64,000 nucleotides of DNA from Leptospira ryugenii (GCF_003114855.1 NZ_BFBB01000007.1:251736-315735); one strand, 5' to 3'. Positions 43,461-53,151 are shown, counted from the stretch's first letter. Notes: generated by a model not told the origin, from the letters alone. Numbers and translations are program-made.

Positions 43461-44075
43461 ATGACACAAAAGCGAACCAAAATCACAAAGGAAGACTCGA
43501 GCTATCACCACGGAGAGTTAAAAAAAGCCCTCGTGATTGCAGCAAGAAAGATCCTTAAAAAGCAAGGATTGGATGCACTCTCTTTGCGAAGTCTTGCACG
43601 AGAACTAGGTGTCAGCCAAATGGCACCCTATGCACACTTCAAAGATAAACAAGCATTGGTCCAAGCCATAGCTTCCTCTGGTTATGAAGAACTCGCCATC
43701 CGAATGATAGAAGCTCAGAAACAAAATGCAAATGCGAAAGGTCGTGGGCTCGCCTATATCTACGGAGTTGAGTACATATTGTACGCAATTGAAAATCCAG
43801 ATTTATACCGATTGATGTTGAGTCAGATCAATCCAATCAAACAAAGCACACAAAAACAAAAAAATCGAGAAGTGTGGAATATTTCGCAAAGGCCTTTTTT
43901 ACTCTTATTTTCTGCATTTGCAAATGATAAAATGAACAAAGAGACCGCTTATGCGAAAGCTCTTGGTTCCTGGTCGATCGTCCATGGAATCGCAACTCTT
44001 GCCATTGACGGACATCTAGACCTTCCAGAGGGAATGGATATCATACAATTGTTTCAAATGACTATAGAATCATAG
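43461..44075 (+). CDS. TetR-family regulator (YHHGELK/WHG type)
   Basis: A 204-residue regulator with SSYHHGELKKALVIAARKIL and the HTH LSLRSLARELGVSQMAPYAHF (about 38-58), then a WHG-type domain. It is close in pattern to the TetR at 28290-28955, including the recognition helix (VS-x-APY-x-HF). It is divergent from the desaturase/ferredoxin reductase operon and probably represses it through the palindrome at 43313-43331. Its stop abuts the convergent AraC gene. Confidence 0.88.
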   Translation: MTQKRTKITKEDSSYHHGELKKALVIAARKILKKQGLDALSLRSLARELGVSQMAPYAHFKDKQALVQAIASSGYEELAIRMIEAQKQNANAKGRGLAYIYGVEYILYAIENPDLYRLMLSQINPIKQSTQKQKNREVWNISQRPFLLLFSAFANDKMNKETAYAKALGSWSIVHGIATLAIDGHLDLPEGMDIIQLFQMTIES

Positions 44076-44939
44076 CTAAGAATCCCGCAGGGCAAAATAA
44101 AGGTCGGTGACTATAGCATCTCTGGGTTCACGTTTCAAATAAACTTCGAAGGGGGCAAGGTTCGCCAAACGTCTGTGAAACTTCGGAAAAAATTCGTTGA
44201 TGATAACTTCGTAAACTTTGGGCAAAGAATCATAAGGCAATCGAACACGTATCTGCACTCTGTCTCCTCCCTCTACTCTTTGTAAGCCCAATCCGTGCGG
44301 AACTTGGATTTTCGGTGAAACGGGAATGCCAATATCAAATCTGATTTTATCTGGCTCTGTGATGTCGGGATCGTCCTGGGAGATACCAATCCACTTCTGG
44401 TCATGAGCGGAGTGTTTTTGTTTAGAAAGCCATTCGTAAATGGCTGAGAGAAAAGTAGGATCCTCTGGAAATCCTGGCATCTCATGGTAGGGCCCGATAC
44501 GGCGCCTGTAAAGCAAATGGAAGGAAGAAATCTTTTTTATACATATATCTGCACTAGAGATTCCGAATGGTTCTAGAGCTAGTAATCCACCGAAGTTCTT
44601 CGGATTGGTTTGGAATTTCTTTCGGTATGCGGCAGGAGTAATACCCAAAGTCTTCCGAAAGGCTTTGGTAAAGGCTTCTTGGCTCGTATAACCTGCTTCT
44701 AAGGCTATTTCTAAAATCGGAAAGGAAGTGGTTTTGATTTCAAAGGCGGCTTTTTCGAGACGCAAGCGCCTAACGTAGTCCTTGACATTCTCTGACTGGA
44801 ATTGCGAAAACAATCTATGAAAATGCCAAGGAGAATAGGTAGAGAAAAAGGCTAGTTCGTTTAACGCGAATTCTTCGGAAAGATTAGATTCTAATTTTTC
44901 CCAAATCGGATATAAGAATGAGTCTTTCTTTGACCGCAA
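44076..44939 (-). CDS. AraC-family regulator with GyrI-like effector domain
   Basis: TTG start; the only in-frame alternatives upstream are blocked by a stop, and the nearby ATG is out of frame. The 287-residue protein has an N-terminal AraC double HTH (about 10-110; LEIALEAGYTSQEAFTKAFRKTLG, ITPAAYRKKFQ) and a C-terminal GyrI/SbmC-like ligand domain (about 120-285; LLYRRRIGPYHEMPGFP, IRVRLPYDSLPKVYEVI). This Rob/BmrR-like layout senses small, often toxic molecules. It starts 11 bp after the VOC gene and is probably in one operon with it. Confidence 0.88.
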   Translation of the reverse strand: MRSKKDSFLYPIWEKLESNLSEEFALNELAFFSTYSPWHFHRLFSQFQSENVKDYVRRLRLEKAAFEIKTTSFPILEIALEAGYTSQEAFTKAFRKTLGITPAAYRKKFQTNPKNFGGLLALEPFGISSADICIKKISSFHLLYRRRIGPYHEMPGFPEDPTFLSAIYEWLSKQKHSAHDQKWIGISQDDPDITEPDKIRFDIGIPVSPKIQVPHGLGLQRVEGGDRVQIRVRLPYDSLPKVYEVIINEFFPKFHRRLANLAPFEVYLKREPRDAIVTDLYFALRDS

Positions 44940-44950
44940 ACATTAGTAAA

Positions 44951-45445
44951 CTATTCTCTTTTCTGCACAAAGTCAAGACCGATTCCATTGGGATCTAACA
45001 TCGTAAAGTGAACATCCCCCCACTCTTCTTTTGTCATCGGAAGGTCAATAGGCGCACCGGCTTCAGACATTCGTTTATAGAGAGCCTCGATGTCATCTGA
45101 TTCGATGATGAGCCAGATTCCCTGGCCAGTGTAAGACTTTTGGAAATAGGATTTTCTGACGGCTACTTGGTTTGGCAACATAAAGGCAAGCTCTCTGTCC
45201 TTTACTTCCGGATGAGACAAAAGCAGGAACCATTCTGACTCAAACTTGACTTGCCATCCGAGCCATTTTTGGTAGAAGTCTTTGGTTTCTTTCAGCCTAT
45301 CGGTGATAATTCCGGTTTGGATGATCCCTGCTGCTTTTGTCTTTGGGTTCCCATCGATCTCTTTCTCTTTTTGGCATTGGGTAAAGCTTAGGCAAAGCAT
45401 GAGGATACTCATCGAGGTTCTTACATTTTGTACGATTGGATTCAT
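44951..45445 (-). CDS. VOC-family (glyoxalase-like) putative lipoprotein
   Basis: A 164-residue protein with a signal and lipobox-like SFTQC. The VOC/glyoxalase fold is visible in IIQTGIITDRLKETKDFYQKWLGW and DVHFTMLDPNGIGLDFVQK. VOC proteins bind metals and catalyse isomerisations or bind drugs; an exported lipidated version is unusual. First gene of an operon with the GyrI-type AraC regulator. Confidence 0.8.
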   Translation of the reverse strand: MNPIVQNVRTSMSILMLCLSFTQCQKEKEIDGNPKTKAAGIIQTGIITDRLKETKDFYQKWLGWQVKFESEWFLLLSHPEVKDRELAFMLPNQVAVRKSYFQKSYTGQGIWLIIESDDIEALYKRMSEAGAPIDLPMTKEEWGDVHFTMLDPNGIGLDFVQKRE

Positions 45446-45547
45446 GGTAATCTCCTTACAAATCCAATCGTATAAGATTTCTCAGCTTAGGTTTGGATCA
45501 ATTTTGCGATTTTGATAGAAATACGTAAAGGCGGAAAGATAGAATGC

Positions 45548-46153
45548 TTATGTGTTTGCCAAAACGTTTTGTGAAGGAAGTGCAAAACGAACCATCTCTA
45601 AGGTAAAGGGCAAACGTTCCAGAGTCGATTCCAATTTAGAAATCACCCCGATGCCATTGTAGAGAGTGTACAAGTACTCGGCAATCTCACGGGCCTTCAA
45701 ATCGGAACGTAACTCTCCGACTTGGATGCCCTCTTGGATTTTATCTGTAAATATTTGGATGATTTTGATTTTGTGTTCTTTCAAAAAGGATTGGATCTCA
45801 GCATCTGCAGGGGCCATTTCTGTGGAGGTATTAACCAAAAAACAACCTCGTCTCTTCGCATCTTGGTTGAGAGCACAAAAGGTATTTTCAAATAACTTTG
45901 CAAAGGCGACTCGCACGGAAGAAATCTCCGAAAATAGAGTCTGCAAAAGCTGAAAGTTCATATTTTGGTACTGGACCAATCCCTTTAAGAAGATATCTTT
46001 TTTACCACCAAAGGAATTGTAAATGCTCGAACGATTTAAAGAGAGGGTATTGGCCAGGTCATCCATAGACGTTGCATGGTAGCCCTTTTCCCAGAATAGA
46101 TCCATTGCCTGGTGTAAACTTTCTTCGTACGAAAATGACTTTTCTCTACTCAT
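45548..46153 (-). CDS. TetR-family regulator of the SDR operon
   Basis: The ATG giving MSREKSFSYEESLHQAMDLF is used; a GTG 45 bp upstream (46198) is also in frame, and neither has a strong ribosome site. The 201-residue product has an HTH (about 10-60; ATSMDDLANTLSLNRSSIYNSFGGKKDIFL) and a C-terminal domain typical of the YcdC/NemR-like TetR group (RGCFLVNTSTEMAP). It follows the SDR gene on the same strand within 60 bp, so both should be controlled by the paired palindromes at 46981-47035. Confidence 0.82.
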   Translation of the reverse strand: MSREKSFSYEESLHQAMDLFWEKGYHATSMDDLANTLSLNRSSIYNSFGGKKDIFLKGLVQYQNMNFQLLQTLFSEISSVRVAFAKLFENTFCALNQDAKRRGCFLVNTSTEMAPADAEIQSFLKEHKIKIIQIFTDKIQEGIQVGELRSDLKAREIAEYLYTLYNGIGVISKLESTLERLPFTLEMVRFALPSQNVLANT

Positions 46154-46208
46154 ACAGGTTCTGGCATTTCCCTGGCTCAATGCTCTCTCACTCGCCACAG
46201 AAAATCAA

Positions 46209-46964
46209 TCAATTCCCAGAATTGATATGCCATCCCCCATCGATGGTGATATTGGCTCCATTGATATAAGCAGATTCATCGGATGCTAGAAACGTCACAA
46301 GTTTTGCAATCTCCTCTGGTTTTCCAAATCGTTTGAGTGGGTTTTTATTCGCAAGATGATCAGCCGTGCCTTGGATCTGTTCTTCGCTCATCCCTGTTTT
46401 GCCAAAGATGGGAGTCGAAACTGGTCCAGGGCTAACCACATTCACTCGGATTTTTTTGGGGGCAAATTCTGTCATGGCCACCCGGCTGTAGGCATTGAGG
46501 GCCGCCTTGGAAGCTGCATAGATCGCCGAATTGGCTACCCCGACTTCTTCTGCCATCGCTGTGGAAATGTTGATCACGCTGCCACCTTCCCGCAGAAGGG
46601 GCACAGTCTTCTCAATCGTGAACACAGCACCTTTGAAATTGGCACCTACCACTTGGTCAAAGAGTTGTTCTGAATTGTTACCAATTGGCGCGCCGAAGAA
46701 AACGCCAGCATTCACAGTCAAAACATCAATGCCCTTTTCTTGGGATTGGAGAGTGGCCACCATTCGGTCCAAAGAGGCAAGATCGGTTACATCAGCCGTA
46801 ATCCCTTGTACTCCCAAATCCTCTGCAGCCTTCTTTACCTTTGCCTCATCTCTTCCAGTGATATAGACTTTGGCACCTGCTTCTTTCAGGGCCTTGGCAG
46901 TTGCGTACCCTATCCCGCTATTGCCTCCTGTCACGACCGCTACCTTACCGTTCAATTGTCCCAT
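46209..46964 (-). CDS. Short-chain dehydrogenase/reductase
   Basis: The start giving MGQLNGKVAVVTGGNSGIGY has GAGGAG seven bases upstream. The 251-residue classical SDR has TGGNSGIG, a NAG motif (VNAGVFFG), Ser in VINISTAMAE, Tyr-x3-Lys in YAASKAALNAYS and a C-terminal NITIDGGWH. It has the GGNSGIG cofactor loop typical of NADP-preferring members with unknown substrate. Followed by its TetR gene; this gene pair is common as a self-regulated stress or aldehyde/ketone detoxification unit. Confidence 0.9.
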   Translation of the reverse strand: MGQLNGKVAVVTGGNSGIGYATAKALKEAGAKVYITGRDEAKVKKAAEDLGVQGITADVTDLASLDRMVATLQSQEKGIDVLTVNAGVFFGAPIGNNSEQLFDQVVGANFKGAVFTIEKTVPLLREGGSVINISTAMAEEVGVANSAIYAASKAALNAYSRVAMTEFAPKKIRVNVVSPGPVSTPIFGKTGMSEEQIQGTADHLANKNPLKRFGKPEEIAKLVTFLASDESAYINGANITIDGGWHINSGN

Positions 46965-46980
46965 TGTGTTTCTCCTCATA

Positions 46981-47035
46981 TTCTGAAACGATCATTTCAG
47001 AATTCTATGGCCTATTTTGAAACGATCGTTTCAAA
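46981..47035. promoter_or_regulatory. Two TetR operator palindromes
   Basis: TTTGAAACGATCGTTTCAAA (47016-47035) is a perfect 20-bp palindrome. TTCTGAAACGATCATTTCAGAA spans 46981-47002 with one mismatched pair. Both contain GAAACGATC-A/G-TTTC. Their centres are 34 bp apart. They lie directly upstream of the SDR-tetR operon (first site 17 bp before the SDR start), as expected for autoregulation. Confidence 0.82.
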
Positions 47036-47063
47036 TGCAAGGAGAAATAAGAAAAATGCACCA

Positions 47064-47924
47064 TCAAGGGCAGGAACTCACCTCTCGGATGAGCAGATCA
47101 TCATTGTAGATAGTGCCTTGGGATAGGTTTGGCGAGGCATATAGCCCAAAATGGGCTTGTTCCAAAACGCCACAACCACCGGAAACCTTAGCCGTCGAAA
47201 TGAGAACCTCATCTTGCCAAACCTTTGCCTCTCCTTGGTTCGGATCAAAATTGAGACAAGTTTTTAACTTCACCCATCTATTTTGTGGGAAGTTCACATT
47301 GGGATTCTGAAAGCTGAGATTACTCTGGTTGTGCAGAGGTACGTGCATCAGATAGGCTTTGTTCTTTGCGTCAGTATTGACGAGCACAACGCGACGCCAG
47401 CTATCAGAGGCATCTGCAGAAAATGTAGCGAAGCTAAACCAATCAGAATTTGTTAGGTTCATATCTAAATAAACAGATAGTTCAATCTGTACGGGAGTTT
47501 TAAATCCACCAGATGTAAGTTTATGGAGTTGTATGGTTGGATAGGCTCTGTGGTTGCAGTTTGTGGGAAAGGAACAACTGGGACCCTTAGCAGTAATCCT
47601 TGCCTTATGAGACAAATTACCCGTCACTTTCTGCTCGGAGGATAGTTCATGAGTGGCCGCAGATTGGTAATTGTTTGGTACGGAGTAAAAAAGAGAGAAC
47701 TCAGATAACGATTCAAAACTCGTTTGGAAACTTTTGCCTGTTTGGACCTTTTGCAATTGGTCTTGGGTACAAACAATGGACGTTGCATTTTGATACGCTA
47801 GTGCAGTTAGACCTAGAAATCGTATCGCGTCTCCTTCACCACCGTCCTCTTTTTTGCAGGAAATGGCAAAGAGACAAGCAGAGAGAAGAAGGGTAACTTT
47901 GTAAGTTCTGATTTTTCCCTTCAT
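47064..47924 (-). CDS. Putative lipoprotein with ConA-like (polysaccharide lyase-type) domain
   Basis: A 286-residue protein with signal KVTLLLSACLFAISC and lipobox AISC followed by KKEDGGEGD. The mature part has jelly-roll-like features: VQIELSVYLDMNLTNSDWFSF-like strands, NRWVKLKTCLNFDPNQGEAK, VWQDEVLISTAKV and FGLYASPNLSQGTIYNDDLLI near the C-terminus. This resembles the heparin-lyase/ConA-like lectin fold. Catalytic residues are not clear, so carbohydrate binding is as likely as cleavage. The first 75 residues are of unknown fold. Confidence 0.7.
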   Translation of the reverse strand: MKGKIRTYKVTLLLSACLFAISCKKEDGGEGDAIRFLGLTALAYQNATSIVCTQDQLQKVQTGKSFQTSFESLSEFSLFYSVPNNYQSAATHELSSEQKVTGNLSHKARITAKGPSCSFPTNCNHRAYPTIQLHKLTSGGFKTPVQIELSVYLDMNLTNSDWFSFATFSADASDSWRRVVLVNTDAKNKAYLMHVPLHNQSNLSFQNPNVNFPQNRWVKLKTCLNFDPNQGEAKVWQDEVLISTAKVSGGCGVLEQAHFGLYASPNLSQGTIYNDDLLIREVSSCP

Positions 47925-47998
47925 CCAAGAAAGTATAAACGGATAGAAAGGCTCTGTCTTCTATTTTTCAGCTGGCTCTTGATTTTTGGTCGTAGCAC

Positions 47999-48631
47999 AT
48001 GAGAGGAGAGAAGTACCTTGCAGAGAAGATGCAGGTATCTCTTGAATTGATTTGGAGTACGATTGCTATCCTCCTCACAGTATGGGGGTATGCACCTTAT
48101 TTGATTGGGATCTATAAAGGAACGATCCAACCCCATTACTTTTCTTGGCTCATTTGGGGACTCACAACCTGTATTGTTTTTTTTGCCCAATTTTTCGAAA
48201 ACGGAGGTCTGGGTTCTTATCCCACGGGAGTCTCCGGCATCCTCACTTTAATGGCTGCCTATCTGTCCTGGCAAAAACGATCAGAGATACAGGTGTTGCT
48301 ATTTGATTGGTATATCCTGGTCGCCACCCTCACCAGCCTTCCTATTTGGTATCTTTTTTCTGATCCTATGCTTTCAGTGATTCTTCTGACTGTGATGGAT
48401 CTCTTGGGATTTCTCCCTAGTTTTCGTAAGGCAATGGTAAGTCCGTTCCAAGAAAGTACATCTTTTTATTTTCTCTTCTTTGTCAGAAATATCATCTCTA
48501 TCTTTGCCCTTACCGTACAGAATGTCACAACAGTTTTTTTTCCTTTGCTTGTGGGTATTTTTTGTTTTATCTTTGTTGTATGGGTCTACTTCTTCCGCTG
48601 GAGATCAAAGAGAGCATTGAATGAGGGATGA
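47999..48631 (+). CDS. Seven-TM membrane protein, PQ-loop-like
   Basis: A 210-residue protein with about seven TM helices. WGYAPYLIGIYKGTIQPHYFSW (split about 28-49) resembles the PQ-loop/SWEET signature, in which a helix is followed by a polar turn with Pro/Gln; a second weaker copy is near LLGFLPSFRKA. It could be a small-molecule carrier of that superfamily, but the match is partial. The start is uncertain: ATG at 47999, or ATG at 48029 with AGAGAAG immediately before it. Confidence 0.65.
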   Translation: MRGEKYLAEKMQVSLELIWSTIAILLTVWGYAPYLIGIYKGTIQPHYFSWLIWGLTTCIVFFAQFFENGGLGSYPTGVSGILTLMAAYLSWQKRSEIQVLLFDWYILVATLTSLPIWYLFSDPMLSVILLTVMDLLGFLPSFRKAMVSPFQESTSFYFLFFVRNIISIFALTVQNVTTVFFPLLVGIFCFIFVVWVYFFRWRSKRALNEG

Positions 48632-48692
48632 TTGGCGATGTGCCCTATGAATTGAGTGGACGATTCTCTAAGCAAACATAGATTTTGTAATT

Positions 48693-49391
48693 GTGAAAGT
48701 CTTCCTTATCCTTCTATTTTTATTCCTCATTCTTTTCCAACAAAGCTTGTTTCCCTGTGATGTGTATGAGCCCGTAACTTTAAAGCCAAGCGATGCGTCT
48801 AGAGAGGACAAAGATTTTTTTTCCTTTCGGCAAAAGTTAGATGAGGCAATTCGAAACAGGGATGTAAAATTTCTGGAAACGGCAGTGGATAGACATATAT
48901 CTTTTGCCTTTGAACAAAATGGAACGGGCAAAAAGAACTTTTGGAAACATTGGGGCCTAGACAAAAAGCCAAAAGAATCGCCCATCTGGAAACAACTCAA
49001 AGAAACGACAGAGCTGGGATTCTCGTATCGGGACAATATCTGGGCCGCTCCCTTTTTATTCCAGCTAACGCCCGACTCGATCGATGTGTACACCTATTCC
49101 CTCGTAATAGGCACTTCCGTAAATGTACGATCAGAACCCTCCAAAAAAGGTAAGGTCTTAGCTCAACTGTCATGGGAGTTTGTCAAACTCAGCTATGAAG
49201 AGGGAAAAGCTCTGGGCAATGGCAATGCCGAGGGCAAAGATTCTTGTGAATGGCAACAAGTCTGCCTATCGGATGGCCGTATGGGTTATATCTGCAAGCA
49301 ATACTTGAGAAGTCCCTTGGACCAACGTTTGGGAATCGAAAAGAAGGGCACTGATTGGAAGATCATCTTTTTTGTGGAAGGTGGAGATTGA
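48693..49391 (+). CDS. Exported SH3-domain protein
   Basis: GTG start, no good ribosome site. The 232-residue protein has an N-terminal hydrophobic signal (VFLILLFLFLILFQQSLFPC), whose cysteine could be lipidated. The C-terminal half (about 135-205) has a bacterial SH3 domain (TSVNVRSEPSKKGKVLAQLS, CEWQQVCLSDGRMGYICKQYL). These domains often bind peptidoglycan. The middle region is of unknown fold. Confidence 0.75.
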   Translation: MKVFLILLFLFLILFQQSLFPCDVYEPVTLKPSDASREDKDFFSFRQKLDEAIRNRDVKFLETAVDRHISFAFEQNGTGKKNFWKHWGLDKKPKESPIWKQLKETTELGFSYRDNIWAAPFLFQLTPDSIDVYTYSLVIGTSVNVRSEPSKKGKVLAQLSWEFVKLSYEEGKALGNGNAEGKDSCEWQQVCLSDGRMGYICKQYLRSPLDQRLGIEKKGTDWKIIFFVEGGD

Positions 49392-49463
49392 CAGATGCTT
49401 GGAGACATAGAGAGTTTTTGAGAAATTTGTTTCCTAAAACGACTGCTATTAATAAAAGGAACA

Positions 49464-51041
49464 ATGGTCTCTAAGCATTCCCAAGAAAGCCGAAGTCTAG
49501 ATTGGTCCCAACTCGGCCCCGTGTATGTAAATCGGGTGCGATTTGCATTGGCCTTTTTCTATATCCTCGCCACTTTAGGCTCCTACCAAACCTCCACCCG
49601 CTTACAAACCAGTGCCTACTTGGTTGGGATCAGTTGTATGTTTCTCTATGGGTTCATTCAAAGATCACTCCTACATCGTGGCAAACTGAACCAAATCCTA
49701 GCGAAAGGATTCATACTCCTAGACATCTGTGTTTTATTTGGAGTCACAGCTGCTGGCTTACTAGGCACAAAGGAAACGGCGGCAGATTTAGTGAAATCGC
49801 CGATCCTCTATGTACTTTACTATTTTTATATTACCTACTCTGCTTTTTTGTTTTCGGAAGGGTTTTTACTCATCTCTACCTACACATCTGCATTTTTTTT
49901 GGTATGCATTTTGCTCATCGCCAAGATGCAAGGGGTACAATTTTTAGAAGTACAAGGTGTACAGAGTATGCCTGGTAGTTTGGCAATTTCCAATGAAATC
50001 TTTAAAATATTTTTTCTTATTTGTTTTGGGTATTTGACTGCAAGAGTTCTGAAGCTAATGAACTCCATACGAGCAGAAGCAGAAAAAAAAGGAGAACTTG
50101 CCCTACAGGAAAAAGAAAATTCCGAACAACTCAATTCTGAATTGATCCACATAGGTTCGGAACTTTCCCAAACCTTACGTAAACTAAAAGAGATTCTAAA
50201 TAAATTCCGAGGCGAGCTCCAAGACGAATCCAAAGCGATCGAAGATCTTAATGACTTTACGCAATCCTTCTCACAAAGTATCCAATCTTCGGTCGAAGAT
50301 ATTCTATTGCAACACCAAGAAGTGACTGGATTGGATGAAAAGTCTGGAAGTCTCAAAGAGAGTCTTGAGGATTTAGAAGCTGTGGTTGTCGCCTTACATG
50401 GGAAAATGGATGGATTTCAAATACAAAGTGAAGAATTGGTTAGCACCATCAAGAATCTGGATGATCGTTTATCTATGGTGAATGACTCCCAAAGAGAAGT
50501 CACCGAAGTCAATGAAATTATGGCAGAGATTGCAGATAGAACCAACTTACTCGCATTAAATGCTTCAATCGAAGCAGCCCGTGCAGGCGAACATGGTAGG
50601 GGTTTTGCCGTCGTTGCTTTTGAAGTCGCCAAACTTGCCGAAAATTCTAATGAGAATGCTTCCAAGATCAAAAAGATTATCCAAAAAGCTAACTCTGTCA
50701 TTGCCGAAGGTACCAAACTTGCATTAGAATCTACCAAAAAATCAGAAGCCTTACAATCTGGTTATCAAGATTTACAATCCGCGATCCAAGAAGCGACAAA
50801 CAAGATCAGATCTCAAAGAGAACTCAATACCTTTATGCTACACTCTATCATCAAAATCGGAAAGTTGTCAGTGGATCTCGAAAATGAATCCAAACTCCTC
50901 TCTGGAAACAAAGATAGGATGTTGGAAGTAGTCAAAAAAATGTACCAAGTCAATTTAGAGGTCACTGCACTTTCCGAGATGATCACTTTAGAGACAAACA
51001 ATCTGGAACAACATTCGGTAAATCTAACGACAGCTAACTAG
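49464..51041 (+). CDS. Methyl-accepting chemotaxis-type receptor with multi-TM sensor
   Basis: A 525-residue protein. The N-terminal part (about 20-200) has about six TM helices and no large periplasmic domain. A coiled-coil signalling domain follows, with the hairpin tip [20 protein letters not shown] (about 353-372) and [19 protein letters not shown]. The tip binds CheW/CheA. No methylation pentapeptide is obvious. The multi-TM input suggests sensing of a membrane-linked or redox cue. Confidence 0.9.
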   Translation: MVSKHSQESRSLDWSQLGPVYVNRVRFALAFFYILATLGSYQTSTRLQTSAYLVGISCMFLYGFIQRSLLHRGKLNQILAKGFILLDICVLFGVTAAGLLGTKETAADLVKSPILYVLYYFYITYSAFLFSEGFLLISTYTSAFFLVCILLIAKMQGVQFLEVQGVQSMPGSLAISNEIFKIFFLICFGYLTARVLKLMNSIRAEAEKKGELALQEKENSEQLNSELIHIGSELSQTLRKLKEILNKFRGELQDESKAIEDLNDFTQSFSQSIQSSVEDILLQHQEVTGLDEKSGSLKESLEDLEAVVVALHGKMDGFQIQSEELVSTIKNLDDRLSMVNDSQREVTEVNEIMAEIADRTNLLALNASIEAARAGEHGRGFAVVAFEVAKLAENSNENASKIKKIIQKANSVIAEGTKLALESTKKSEALQSGYQDLQSAIQEATNKIRSQRELNTFMLHSIIKIGKLSVDLENESKLLSGNKDRMLEVVKKMYQVNLEVTALSEMITLETNNLEQHSVNLTTAN

Positions 51042-51045
51042 AGCG

Positions 51046-52053
51046 CTATTCATTTAGCCTTCTTTCAATGAACCGTTTGGCCGCAGCAAACAAAAGCGTT
51101 TTCCCTGGCTCTTCATAGGGAAAATGCCCTGCGCCAGTCAATTCGACAAATTCCTTTTTCCCGGGGAGTCGGTCATAGAAATCTTGGCTCAAGGGAAGGG
51201 GTGTCCATGGGTCTATGCCAGGGTGAGCCAAGAGGACAGGGCAAATGTGGAACTCTTCCGGTTCTAGCTCGGGTTGGTAAGTCAAAAAGCTCTTTAGAAA
51301 ACCTAAACTCACTCGGGAACCGCCAGCATAGGGATCCCCAGCAAAGACATCAGAAAAGTCGGGGTCATTCGTAATCGATTCCATTTTGCTCAACCAACGT
51401 ATGGGAAGGTAGATTCCGTTGGTAAAGAAAGCAAACCCTGAATTCAGAGGCATTCCCAAACGACTCAAAAAGAGATTAGAGGAGATGGCATCCCTGACCT
51501 TTGTTTGGCGAGGGTCTACTAGTGTGGTTGCTATCAGTCCATCTACCTTTAGATTGGAGGCGGCGGTATGGTAGGCTAACATTCCTCCGATGCTCAGACC
51601 AAAGAGAAATATCTTTTGATTAGGATTCCTTTCTCTTTCGATTAGTTCACTGAGTACCTTCACCCATTCTTCATACTTTACGTAGGATTTGGATTTAGGA
51701 ATTTTACTTAGACCAAACCCTGGTAAGTCGGGAGAGATGATTTCGCAATTTATAGACCTAAGTCCCAAGGCCACGGCTCCCAAAAGTCTGCCATTCCCTC
51801 CTCCGCCATGGATCAATAGGATCTTACAAGGGGCCGCTGGCTTAGGATATCGATCTAGGTGAATCTGATACCCTTGGATGGAAATCATTTCTTCTTGGGG
51901 AAGGGACTCATGTTGGAACCTAAGGTCTTCGGGTAAAAATCTTTGGTAACGGTGCCAATATGTCGTTTGTAGATAGGTATCTGGACGATCTTGGATGGAC
52001 TGACAAGAAAAAACCAAACCAAGGGTATAGAGAAATATTTTTTTACTCTTCAT
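51046..52053 (-). CDS. Alpha/beta-hydrolase, probable lipoprotein
   Basis: A 335-residue protein with signal FLYTLGLVFSCQ (lipobox VFSC). Core motifs: ILLIHGGGGNGRLLG (oxyanion HGGG), nucleophile GLSIGGMLA (Ser about 150), acid in HPGIDPWTPL and His in GAGHFPYEEPG. Similar in design to the hydrolase at 39411-40319. It is divergent from a TetR gene that begins 76 bp away and may regulate it. Its 3' end is 4 bp from the chemoreceptor stop. Confidence 0.85.
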   Translation of the reverse strand: MKSKKIFLYTLGLVFSCQSIQDRPDTYLQTTYWHRYQRFLPEDLRFQHESLPQEEMISIQGYQIHLDRYPKPAAPCKILLIHGGGGNGRLLGAVALGLRSINCEIISPDLPGFGLSKIPKSKSYVKYEEWVKVLSELIERERNPNQKIFLFGLSIGGMLAYHTAASNLKVDGLIATTLVDPRQTKVRDAISSNLFLSRLGMPLNSGFAFFTNGIYLPIRWLSKMESITNDPDFSDVFAGDPYAGGSRVSLGFLKSFLTYQPELEPEEFHICPVLLAHPGIDPWTPLPLSQDFYDRLPGKKEFVELTGAGHFPYEEPGKTLLFAAAKRFIERRLNE

Positions 52054-52128
52054 AGAAGTATTTGGTATTGTATCGTTGGAAAACTTTGCAAATCTTTCCT
52101 AATCTTCAGACGGAAACTGATTTTACAC

Positions 52129-52722
52129 ATGTACAATAAAAACGATCGAATTTCAGAAAATTATAACAAAATCATCGCAATCTTCCACCAACTCTTCTTA
52201 GTAAATCCATATGAATCCATTAGCATACAAAAGATTGCCGAAGAAGCCGGAATGACAAGGGTTAACTTTTACAATTATTTTGTAGATAAAGAAGACCTAC
52301 TTTACAAAACATATATATACTTATATAGAGAGATGGAGTCCAATACCCCTCCTGTGGATCCAGTAACTTTATTGGCCGATGGTAAATCTCTCACTTACTA
52401 TGCATTGGAAAATGTGAAACAAAACAAAATCTTCTATAAACAGATGTTTCAAGATACGATTCCTTCTTCCCTTACCTACCGAATCCTTGACTTTATCACC
52501 GATGAATCCTTTCGTACTCATGAAATGTTACGCAAGTTGTATATAGGTACAGAAGTACCGTACAAAATGATCAATCGCTACTTGGCAGGTGCACTATGGA
52601 ATCTCATCCGAGAATTGGTTAACGAAAGCAATGATTGGGACTCAGAAACAATCTCTCATTTTTTCAAAAGACTTTCGACAGAGGGTTTACAAAGCTATTT
52701 GCAAAACAAAAAGGAATCATAA
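52129..52722 (+). CDS. TetR-family regulator
   Basis: ATG at 52129 gives MYNKNDRISENYNKIIAIFH; longer in-frame extensions run into the divergent hydrolase gene and have no regulator-like sequence. The 197-residue protein has an HTH (about 20-60; ISIQKIAEEAGMTRVNFYNYFVDKEDLLY) and a helical C-terminus of the TetR_C type used by DhaS-like members. It is divergent from the alpha/beta-hydrolase. Confidence 0.83.
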   Translation: MYNKNDRISENYNKIIAIFHQLFLVNPYESISIQKIAEEAGMTRVNFYNYFVDKEDLLYKTYIYLYREMESNTPPVDPVTLLADGKSLTYYALENVKQNKIFYKQMFQDTIPSSLTYRILDFITDESFRTHEMLRKLYIGTEVPYKMINRYLAGALWNLIRELVNESNDWDSETISHFFKRLSTEGLQSYLQNKKES

Positions 52723-52821
52723 AAATACGATTTAGAAAACATCGCCTGACAGCCCACATTTTGCGAATCTCAGTCCAAATTAGTCTTTACATATTCATAA
52801 AAGACCAATATTTTTTAAACT

Positions 52822-53151
52822 ATGAAACAGATTTCAATACGATTTTTATTCCTTTGTTTACTTGTTACTTTGGCTGTTTGCAATCGCCCACCTTTCACAA
52901 AATTGGATAATGATAAAGTTAGTGGAAAGGACGTGAAAACTGCCTTGGAAGCTTATCTTGTTCCCGGAAATCTTAATACAGCTTTCACCAACCGCATCAT
53001 CTTACAAATTATCACGGGTGTCGAGGATTCTAAATACTATACAAGAGAAAGCCTTGATTCCTGCCGACAAAACTTAAATCTCTTGCGCATCCTTGGGAAC
53101 GATCTGTTCGTACTTGCAACCTGCAATATCAAAGAAGCACCTGCTTTATAG
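52822..53151 (+). CDS. Small putative lipoprotein
   Basis: A 109-residue protein with signal KQISIRFLFLCLLVTLAVC, lipidated Cys predicted at 20, followed by NRPPF. The mature part is about 90 residues with two further cysteines (one in ESLDSCRQNL and one in LATCNIK). No known family. A 27-bp part of its coding sequence is repeated downstream at 53234-53260, which suggests past duplication. Confidence 0.65.
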   Translation: MKQISIRFLFLCLLVTLAVCNRPPFTKLDNDKVSGKDVKTALEAYLVPGNLNTAFTNRIILQIITGVEDSKYYTRESLDSCRQNLNLLRILGNDLFVLATCNIKEAPAL

